From Maribacter algarum (ex Lu et al. 2025) (nom. illeg.) (GTDB lineage Bacteria; Bacteroidota; Bacteroidia; Flavobacteriales; Flavobacteriaceae), in the NCBI GenBank assembly GCA_947495915.1, contig CANMAW010000004.1:248001-312000 (forward strand): a DNA stretch of 64,000 bases. The letters run 5' to 3'. The notes under the pieces are model-generated. The model made no database searches, was not told the DNA's origin, and saw only the letters and a list, made by a program, of their open reading frames with translations. Positions 57,369 through 64,000 of this stretch are shown piece after piece; positions within the stretch are counted from its first letter, which is position 1; each line of letters opens with the position of its first letter. The translations under genes were made by a program, and so were the position numbers.

Positions 57369-58937
57369 ATGAAAACAAAGAACATATATTTATTGGTCTT
57401 CATCATTTTCACATTCTTTGGTTGTGAGGAATTTCTGGAAGAAGATCCAAGAGCAATTATTGCTCCTGAAACGTTTTTTGCATCCGATAATGATGCTAGA
57501 CAAGCCATACAGGGTACTTATGCGATCTTAAAAAACAATTCCATTTATGGTCAAGTAGGCCTGGACCATTTTTATGACAATGGCGCCGATATCATAGAAC
57601 CAAACCGTGCCGCTAATTTTGTTCAACCTATTGGCAATTATACTTTGGATGAGGCCTTGGCAGATGTCTCTGTTCAGAAAATGAGCGTGTCCGATACATG
57701 GAAAGACCTATATAGAATCGTCTTTAATGCTAATTTTATCATTGACAGAGTAACGGATAATGAAGCCATACTTGAAGAAGTACGCACAGAGGTTATTGCT
57801 GAAGCAACATTCTTACGAGCATTGTGCTATTGGCATATTACCAATCTTTGGAGTGATGCCCCCTACTATACCGAAGCATTACCTCTTGATGAAGTAAGGG
57901 TTTTAGGAAGAACGGATGAAGCCATAATTTTAGATGGTGTTATTGCAGACTTACAATTTGCACAATCAATTTTGCCTTCTACATACCCTGACGATCAAAG
58001 AGGGCGAGCGACCAAATGGGCCGCAGCCATCATTGAAGCGAAAATCTACATGAAGCAACAAAACTGGCAGGCCGGTTTAGCCAAATGTTTGGAAATTATC
58101 AATGAGTCACCTCATACGTTATTACCAACATACGATGAGGTTTTTGACCCTGCGAATGAATATAATGCTGAAATTATTTGGTCTTTAGATTTTGCAAGAG
58201 ATATTGAAGGTATCTTTGACCCAGCGTTTCCGGGTAGGGCTTTTGCAGGTAATAATAGTTGGAGACCCAGTATGTTCAATCCTCGTTTAAGGGATGAACC
58301 CAAGAACACAGATGAAAGAGGTGCATTAAGAGATACCCTAAGTGCAAGAGGGGAAGCTTTTAATGGTACTGGCTTACAAGTAGCTTCAAAAGATTTTGCT
58401 GAAAAATTCCCTTTGAATGATTTGAGAAGACCGCTGAACATTGTAGATAATTATTTAGGATTCGAACTCAATTTTCCCTACATGGCTAAATTTTGGAATC
58501 TTGACTTAGCAACCTCTCCACGTTTTAACCACTCTGATAACAGAATGGTATTTCGTTTGGCCGATGTATATTTAATGGCAGCGGAGTGTGAAAATGAATT
58601 GAATGGCCCAGGAAATGCCTATCAATATATTCATCCGATACGACAACGTGCCTACGCTACACAAGCCGAGTGGGAACTTGTTGGACTTAATCAGCAAACC
58701 TTTAGAGAAGCAATTTATGATGAGCGCAAGTGGGAATTAGCTGCGGAGGCTCATAGAAGGTACGACTTGATTCGATGGGGTATTTTGCTAGATGTAGTTC
58801 AGAATCTAGAATATCGCTTCTGGGAGCCTAATGTCAATATAAGACCTTATCATGTTTTATTGCCAATTCCTTTGCAAGAATTGGAACAAAACCCGGCCTT
58901 GTTGGAGTCAGACCCAACAAATAATGGGTATCGTTAA
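57369..58937 (+). CDS. SusD-like glycan-binding lipoprotein
   Basis: The 522-residue protein has a lipoprotein signal ending at about Cys19 (FTFFGC). It matches the SusD/RagB family: EEFLEEDPRAIIAPETFF, a TPR-like helical core with FLRALCYWHITNLW, and the C-terminal FRLADVYLMAAECENEL and ERKWELAAEAHRRYDLIRW signatures. It binds glycan on the surface and forms a lid on the SusC transporter. It is 12 nt after susC and is followed by a 14-bp terminator stem. Confidence 0.95.
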   Translation: MKTKNIYLLVFIIFTFFGCEEFLEEDPRAIIAPETFFASDNDARQAIQGTYAILKNNSIYGQVGLDHFYDNGADIIEPNRAANFVQPIGNYTLDEALADVSVQKMSVSDTWKDLYRIVFNANFIIDRVTDNEAILEEVRTEVIAEATFLRALCYWHITNLWSDAPYYTEALPLDEVRVLGRTDEAIILDGVIADLQFAQSILPSTYPDDQRGRATKWAAAIIEAKIYMKQQNWQAGLAKCLEIINESPHTLLPTYDEVFDPANEYNAEIIWSLDFARDIEGIFDPAFPGRAFAGNNSWRPSMFNPRLRDEPKNTDERGALRDTLSARGEAFNGTGLQVASKDFAEKFPLNDLRRPLNIVDNYLGFELNFPYMAKFWNLDLATSPRFNHSDNRMVFRLADVYLMAAECENELNGPGNAYQYIHPIRQRAYATQAEWELVGLNQQTFREAIYDERKWELAAEAHRRYDLIRWGILLDVVQNLEYRFWEPNVNIRPYHVLLPIPLQELEQNPALLESDPTNNGYR

Positions 58938-59007
58938 CAAGTTAAAAAATATAGAAGCATATATTCCTTTTGGGAATTTAGGCTATTGAGTTGTTGAGTT
59001 AGTTATG

Positions 59008-59041
59008 AAAATGGGGTAAACTGTATGTTTACCCCATTTTT
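59008..59041 (+). terminator. Strong intrinsic terminator after susD
   Basis: A perfect 14-bp stem pairs 59008-59021 with 59027-59040 around a 5-nt loop, with a run of T at its end. It separates the susC/D unit from promoter copy F. Confidence 0.85.
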
Positions 59042-59076
59042 GTCTTAATTTGTTGACATTTATAGCTTTTTGGGAA

Positions 59077-59122
59077 ACAGTATGGTACAGGACGCGTTAA
59101 CTAATACTGAATATTATTTTTA
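59077..59122 (+). promoter_or_regulatory. Locus promoter copy F
   Basis: ACAGTATGGTACAGGACGC (59077-59095) is followed, 21 nt after GGAC, by TATTTTTA (59115-59122), one mismatch from TAnnTTTG. It lies 64 nt before the ATG at 59158, which supports that start over a GTG at 59140. Confidence 0.72.
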
Positions 59123-59157
59123 GACATGGTAAAGCGCATGTGAATCAATTTAATTTT

Positions 59158-61920
59158 ATGAAAAAAGCAGTACAATTCGGTTTCCTAATAATGTGCCTGG
59201 CACTTATGACATCCTTCTCCTTAAAAAAAGATGAAATTGTCAACCTAGTCTGTGAATATCATGAAAACCCCATCGGCATTGATATGGAAAAACCCCGACT
59301 AAGCTGGCAAATTCAAACCGATAGCCAAAATTGGATGCAATCAGCTTTTGAAATACGTGTGGCCGATTCAAAAAAGAAACTACAGGGTGGAGAGGATCTT
59401 ATCTGGTCTTCAGGCAAGATAGAAAGTGATGAATCTGTAAATATAATTTATGGTGGACCTGCCCTCAAATCTATGCAACGGGTGTATTGGCAAGTCCGAG
59501 TCTGGAATAATAAGAACAAAGCCTCTTCCTGGAGCGCTCCAGCTTTTTGGGAAATGGGCATTTTAGACAACTCCCTTTGGACGGCCTCTTACATTGCCAT
59601 GGATGACATTACCACAGAAAAGAAATCGCACCCGGCCCAATATTTAAGAAATGAATTTAAAACCAGTAAACCAATTAAATCCGCTAAAGTACAGGTTACC
59701 GCATTAGGCCTTTATGAATTATACCTGAATGGAAAAAAGGTTGGTAACGACCTTTTTACACCAGGTTATACTACCTATAAAAAAAGACTGCAATATCAGA
59801 CATACGATGTAACGAATATGCTTCAAACGAACAATGCCATCGGGGCTATCGTTGGCGATGGTTGGTACCGCGGCAATATCGGTTGGAAGGGCGACTATGC
59901 ATTTTACGGGAAACAATTGGGACTATTAGTACAATTGAACATCAACTATACCGATGGTACAAAAGAAACCATTGTAAGCAACGGCGATTGGAAAGCTTCC
60001 TACGGGCCAATCCTTGAATCCGACATGTATAATGGCGAAATGTACGATGCCCGTTTGGAAATGGACGGCTGGGCCGAAAGCGGATTTCAGGATGACCAAT
60101 GGAAGCCTGTTGAAATTCTTGATCATTCCACAGCTATTCTGGTAGCCCCTCAAGGTCCGCCCGTAAAAGCTATCCAAGAAATCAAGCCCAAGGAATTGAT
60201 TACTACTCCAAAAGGAGAAATTGTATTAGATTTAGGCCAAAACATCGTTGGCTGGGCGCGTATGAAAGTTGAGGGGGAAGCCGGAGATAAAGTCACCCTA
60301 AAATTTGCCGAGGTTTTAGATAAGGAGGGAAACTTTTACACCACCAATCTTCGGGCGGCAAAAGCAACGGATACCTACATTTTAAAAGGTGGTAGCGACG
60401 AAGTATTTGAGCCCCATTTTACCAATCATGGATTTCGGTACATTCAGGTTATCGATTATCCGGGTGAGTTGAATCTTGATGACATTACCGGAATCGTAAT
60501 CCATTCCGATATAAAACCTACCGGTAATTTTACCACATCTGACCCTATGATAAATCAGTTACAAAGCAACATCCAATGGGGACAAAAAGATAATTTTTTG
60601 GATATCCCTACCGATTGTCCGCAACGTGACGAACGCGCCGGTTGGACGGGCGATGCCCAAGTGTTTAGCATGACAGCGGCTTATAATTTTGACGTCGCTG
60701 GCTTCTATACGAAGTGGTTAAAAGATTTAACTTTGGACCAGCATGAGAATGGGTTAGTACCCAATGTGATTCCAAATATTCTAACCGGGGCGAAAGGTGT
60801 TGCTGCCAAGGGAGGCGCCACAGGTTGGGCCGATGCCGCCGTCATCATTCCTTGGACAGTGTACCAATCCTATGGAGACAAGCGCATTTTAGAAGAGCAA
60901 TATGATAGTATGAAGGGCTGGGTAGATTATATGGCCCAAGAGTCGGGCGACGATTATTTATGGAACAATAATAAACATTGGCATTGGGGCGATTGGCTCG
61001 CCTTTGATGCCAACAACCCTGCTTACAATGGTTCCGTTACCGAAAAAGACCTCATTGCTACGGCTTACGCCTACTATTCCACAACACTTTTGGGGAAAAT
61101 AGCAGGCATACTAGGGAAGACAGAAGATGTTGTCAGCTATGACGCTTTGGCCGAAAATATCAAGGATGCCTTTGTAAAAGAATATATTACGCCAAACGGA
61201 AGGTTGGTATCACACACCCAAACGGCATATGCCTTGGCACTTTCATTTGATTTGATTCCTGAAAACCTCATCGAAAAAGCAGGAGTATATTTTGCGCAAG
61301 ATGTGGAGAAATTCGGGCATCTGACCACAGGTTTCTTGGGCACTCCCCTACTCTGTACCACCTTATCTAAAATAGGTCGTGACGATTTGGCCTTTATGTT
61401 GCTGAACCGAAAGGAATTCCCCTCTTGGCTGTATCCGATTACCATGGGAGCCACCACCATTTGGGAGCGTTGGGACACTCAAAAACCTGACGGTACGATT
61501 ATCGAAGGCATGAACAGTTTCAACCACTATTCCTACGGTGCAGTTGGTGAATGGATGTATAATTATATTGGCGGATTGAACATAGATCCTGCAAACCCAG
61601 GTTACAAGCACATCCTTTTTCATCCGCATCCGGGAGGTGGCTTGACTTCGGCCAAAGCAGAATTTAAATCACTTTACGGAGCGATAAAATCGAGTTGGGA
61701 AATCAAGGGCGATAATTTCAACTATGAAGTGGTGATTCCTGCAAATACAACAGGTACAATTACGTTGCCGGAAGCCAAAGAGAATAGTATTTCCTTAAAC
61801 GGTAAAACACTGAAAGCAGAGCTGAAAAAGACCATGAAACAAATCGGTCAGGGCGTTCAGCTGAAGCTCGGCTCGGGAACATACAAGTTTAGCTATCCTG
61901 CAGGCAATTTAAAATCATAA
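59158..61920 (+). CDS. GH78 alpha-L-rhamnosidase, secreted
   Basis: The ATG at 59158 opens a signal peptide (MKKAVQFGFLIMCLAL) and is preferred to the in-frame GTG at 59140. The 920-residue protein has the full GH78 layout: N-terminal beta domain (CEYHENPIGIDMEKPRLSW), galactose-binding-like domain (YELYLNGKKVGNDLFTPGYT), VLDLGQNIVGWARM, and the six-hairpin domain with Asp486 and Glu492 in the canonical DCPQRDERAGWTGDAQVF. A C-terminal beta domain follows. It removes alpha-L-rhamnose. It forms its own unit under promoter F and converges with a sulfatase gene whose stop is 7 nt away, with no terminator between. Confidence 0.94.
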   Translation: MKKAVQFGFLIMCLALMTSFSLKKDEIVNLVCEYHENPIGIDMEKPRLSWQIQTDSQNWMQSAFEIRVADSKKKLQGGEDLIWSSGKIESDESVNIIYGGPALKSMQRVYWQVRVWNNKNKASSWSAPAFWEMGILDNSLWTASYIAMDDITTEKKSHPAQYLRNEFKTSKPIKSAKVQVTALGLYELYLNGKKVGNDLFTPGYTTYKKRLQYQTYDVTNMLQTNNAIGAIVGDGWYRGNIGWKGDYAFYGKQLGLLVQLNINYTDGTKETIVSNGDWKASYGPILESDMYNGEMYDARLEMDGWAESGFQDDQWKPVEILDHSTAILVAPQGPPVKAIQEIKPKELITTPKGEIVLDLGQNIVGWARMKVEGEAGDKVTLKFAEVLDKEGNFYTTNLRAAKATDTYILKGGSDEVFEPHFTNHGFRYIQVIDYPGELNLDDITGIVIHSDIKPTGNFTTSDPMINQLQSNIQWGQKDNFLDIPTDCPQRDERAGWTGDAQVFSMTAAYNFDVAGFYTKWLKDLTLDQHENGLVPNVIPNILTGAKGVAAKGGATGWADAAVIIPWTVYQSYGDKRILEEQYDSMKGWVDYMAQESGDDYLWNNNKHWHWGDWLAFDANNPAYNGSVTEKDLIATAYAYYSTTLLGKIAGILGKTEDVVSYDALAENIKDAFVKEYITPNGRLVSHTQTAYALALSFDLIPENLIEKAGVYFAQDVEKFGHLTTGFLGTPLLCTTLSKIGRDDLAFMLLNRKEFPSWLYPITMGATTIWERWDTQKPDGTIIEGMNSFNHYSYGAVGEWMYNYIGGLNIDPANPGYKHILFHPHPGGGLTSAKAEFKSLYGAIKSSWEIKGDNFNYEVVIPANTTGTITLPEAKENSISLNGKTLKAELKKTMKQIGQGVQLKLGSGTYKFSYPAGNLKS

Positions 61921-61927
61921 AAATAAT

Positions 61928-63694
61928 TTAATTTTCTTCAACGATTTCACTAGGTTCGAATCCTATTCGATGTGCTTGTGCCAGTACGGTGGCCCCTTCG
62001 AGCAGCTCGAAGGGCTCTTGGTATACGGACCAAGCTTGTGGCGCGACTCCATTTTTTGGTACGATCTTATACCCTAAAGAGGCGCCTTCAGTTTTTGAAC
62101 TAATAGTAATTTTTCCTTCGGAGGAATTGATTGTAGGTTCCAGGGTTACGGGCTTGGTTTTTTCACCATTCCATAATTTTCCAATGAGTTCTTTTTCCGG
62201 GAGGTTGGGTTCGTCGCCTATTGCATCCAACCATCGATCCATCTCAGTTCGTAATTCATCTAGTTTTTCCGCATGTTTGGGATCCTTGGCCAAATTGTGA
62301 AGTTCAAAGGGGTCGGCCACACAATCAAATAATTCCTCAGCGTCTTTACTGCTTCTAAACCACTGGGCTTGAATGCTATCCAGTTTTCCTTCTTTACGCA
62401 AGCGCAGTAACTCGTGCATCGCAGGTATGCGTTCCCGATATGCTACCGGTAAATAATAGCCTTGTTCCGGTCGGTAATTGCGTAGGTATTTGTAACGTTT
62501 ATCCCGTACCGCGCGAATAACATCCGTAAAGCCATCAAAGCGGTCGGCAGCAGCGTGAATATATCTTCTATCTTTCTTTGCTTTATATTCTCCTAAAAAA
62601 GCCTGCCCTTGCATATATTCTGGAGGATTCATCCCAATTAGGGAAAGTAAGGTGGGTGCAAAATCAACAAAGCTGACCAATTGATCATCTCGCGTTCCGG
62701 CATGTAATTGATTTGGAAAACGGACGATCATCGGCGTATTTAGGCCTGAATCATAAATCAAACGTTTTTCCCTGGGTAAGGGTCCCCCGTGGTCTCCGTA
62801 GAAAACGATGATCGTATTTTCAAGAAGTCCGTCGGCCTCCAATTGTTTTAGAACAGCACCGACTTGTCTGTCCATCTCAGCAATATTGTTGTACAACTTC
62901 CACATATCACGGCGAACGACTTCGGTGTCAGGCAAATACGGCGGAATGTTAAACTTAGTGTCATTAGAAAGATGAATCGGTGTGTCTTCCTCGGCCATTC
63001 TGTTTTGAGCGTGCGAGGCTCCATAATTCTTCCATTTATAATTGCGATCGCCCGATTGGTAATGCCTTGTTTCAATTTCTCGATAGCCATAGGGCTCGAA
63101 CAATCCCGATTCGTGCGTCTCTGTAAAATTCACAACTGAAAAGAAGGGCTGATCCTTGGCGCGATTTCTCCAATGTGCATACGGACTACTTTCATCCCAA
63201 GCCGTTACAGGTGCCTTAAATTGATAATCCTCTTTATAATTATTTGAACAATAATAGCCGTTCATACGAAGTAGCTCACTGACCATTCGGGTTGACGGTG
63301 GCGGAATTGCTTCATATTTAGGTAGGCCCGTCTCCTCGGTATTTGAAGTGGTGCGCATGTGCTTGGCACCAATGCTGGATGGATACATTCCCGTGGCAAT
63401 GGCCGCTCTACTCGGAGCGCAGACACCCGAGGTTGAAAATAAATTTGGATACACTACACCCTCTTTGGCCAAGCGACTCAAGTTGGGCGCTACGATTGTA
63501 GAATCACCAAAAGGTGGAATATAGGGTCCCATGTCTTCTGTGACCAGCCATAAAATATTGGGGCGTTTAGGTAATTCTGTTTTCAATTCGGCTCTTGAAT
63601 CCGTCTCTATTTCTTTGGTTTTTGTTTGGCAACTTGTTAATATATTACCAACATAAAAGAGGATTGTTACCAAAAATAAAGCAGCTTTTTTCAT
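61928..63694 (-). CDS. Sulfatase (heparan-N-sulfatase-like), lipoprotein
   Basis: The start at 63694 (588 residues) is preferred over an ATG at 63721 because it opens a lipoprotein signal ending at Cys22 and avoids overlapping the upstream gene's stop at 63706. Numbering from it, the formylglycine motif is Cys92-Ala-Pro-Ser-Arg96, complete. Metal sites are visible in PNILWLVTEDMG and FYGDHGGPLPREKR. The last 80 residues form an additional beta domain like the C-terminal domain of beta-hexosaminidases (GASLGYKIV, then FELLEGATVLAQAHRIGF). It follows the rhamnosidase-like gene by 11 nt in one unit. Confidence 0.9.
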   Translation of the reverse strand: MKKAALFLVTILFYVGNILTSCQTKTKEIETDSRAELKTELPKRPNILWLVTEDMGPYIPPFGDSTIVAPNLSRLAKEGVVYPNLFSTSGVCAPSRAAIATGMYPSSIGAKHMRTTSNTEETGLPKYEAIPPPSTRMVSELLRMNGYYCSNNYKEDYQFKAPVTAWDESSPYAHWRNRAKDQPFFSVVNFTETHESGLFEPYGYREIETRHYQSGDRNYKWKNYGASHAQNRMAEEDTPIHLSNDTKFNIPPYLPDTEVVRRDMWKLYNNIAEMDRQVGAVLKQLEADGLLENTIIVFYGDHGGPLPREKRLIYDSGLNTPMIVRFPNQLHAGTRDDQLVSFVDFAPTLLSLIGMNPPEYMQGQAFLGEYKAKKDRRYIHAAADRFDGFTDVIRAVRDKRYKYLRNYRPEQGYYLPVAYRERIPAMHELLRLRKEGKLDSIQAQWFRSSKDAEELFDCVADPFELHNLAKDPKHAEKLDELRTEMDRWLDAIGDEPNLPEKELIGKLWNGEKTKPVTLEPTINSSEGKITISSKTEGASLGYKIVPKNGVAPQAWSVYQEPFELLEGATVLAQAHRIGFEPSEIVEEN

Positions 63695-63705
63695 TTGTTC
63701 ATCAG

Positions 63706-64000
63706 TTAATTTGAAACCCAAAAAATCGAACTCACCGGATTCAACTTTAGCCTACATTTTGTATAATATTGACCATCTTTTTGAAAATGGGCGATATTCT
63801 TGAGTTCTGTAATGTTTCCGCTATGTGGATTTGCTTCCGTTAAATGCCGTTTTCCTGTCAATGTGACTTCTGTAATAATAGTTTCATCACTTGAATTGGC
63901 AAAATAATAGATATGCCTGCCATCTTTTATTTTATGAATGTATGAGAACTTACCAAGGTCTGTAGATAAGACTGGGTTTGGCGAAAACTGAACATCGGGT
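63706..64000 (-). CDS. Rhamnosidase-like protein, C-terminal end (gene continues beyond the window)
   Basis: The frame is open at the right edge of the window and ends at TAA (63708-63706); 97 residues are visible. The sequence HIYYFANSSDE...TLTGKRHLTEANPHSGNI...SSIFWVSN closely parallels the beta domain inside the GH106 protein at 39753 (IYFVVNSRNE...VTGKQPELWNAETGEI...GSVFVVF). It is therefore likely the end of a second GH106-type alpha-L-rhamnosidase, or a related hydrolase lacking the final galactose-binding domain. It is co-directional with the sulfatase 11 nt downstream. Confidence 0.7.
   Translation of the reverse strand, partial: PDVQFSPNPVLSTDLGKFSYIHKIKDGRHIYYFANSSDETIITEVTLTGKRHLTEANPHSGNITELKNIAHFQKDGQYYTKCRLKLNPVSSIFWVSN

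Noticed and set aside
63695-63721. Longer start for the sulfatase at 61928
   Set aside because: It overlaps the stop of the upstream gene (63706) and adds residues ahead of the lipoprotein signal.
1-64000. CRISPR array, insertion sequence or prophage
   Set aside because: No regularly spaced repeats, transposase, integrase or phage structural genes were seen on either strand.

Overview
The window looks like chromosomal DNA from a marine Bacteroidota, most likely Flavobacteriaceae. The evidence is AT-rich DNA, a SusC/SusD pair, many lipoproteins with xxxC lipoboxes, rhamnosidases and sulfatases, FIST/H-NOX and LytTR signalling proteins, and TAnnTTTG-type -7 promoter boxes. No species can be named from the sequence alone.

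Left part (1-30014) is chromosome-like. It opens with the end of an exopolysaccharide-type locus: a truncated membrane protein, an Ig-like lipoprotein and a membrane-anchored GH5-like hydrolase on +. On - are a GT4 glycosyltransferase, a Wzx-like flippase, a STAS protein and an unusual response regulator fused to a GT2 glycosyltransferase. A TPR/beta-barrel outer-membrane protein (9437-11533) may be the exporter. Next is a tightly packed minus-strand signalling operon (17744-11911): receiver, H-NOX, PAS histidine kinase, FIST (NosP-type), histidine kinase, Hpt, LytTR regulator. This is a plausible nitric-oxide relay with two sensors. A second tight minus-strand operon (25173-18012) holds a phosphoesterase/beta-barrel protein, a Rieske-glutamate synthase fusion, an unknown protein, a YjeF_N protein and a DUF5706/PycTM-like membrane protein. 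A plus-strand set (25837-30014) encodes an FMN hydroxyacid oxidase, a GlcG-like protein, a propeller-Dabb fusion and an SDR.

At 30570-30627 lies a terminator plus a 3'-end fragment resembling tRNA-Pro, a possible attachment scar. Everything to its right is a polysaccharide utilisation locus for a rhamnose-rich, probably sulfated and uronate-containing glycan (ulvan or rhamnan-sulfate like): two GH78, one GH106 and a second rhamnosidase fragment at the right edge, GH105, GH3, rhamnose mutarotase, three sulfatases, SusC/D, a GMC oxidoreductase and an unrecognised helical-toroid-like protein. It also carries a planctomycete-style trio: DUF2231-cytochrome-DUF1549/DUF1553, DUF1501 and an NHL propeller.

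The strongest new signal is a 19-bp element, consensus about GCAGTACAGTACAGGATGC. It occurs seven times, only between genes, upstream of six transcription units on both strands. In all seven copies exactly 21 nt separate its GGAT from a TAnnTTTG-like -7 box. It therefore occupies the -33 position and looks like the shared promoter/activator site of the whole locus, and it includes the cytochrome/DUF1501 trio in the regulon. No dedicated regulator and no recognised polysaccharide lyase is visible in the window.
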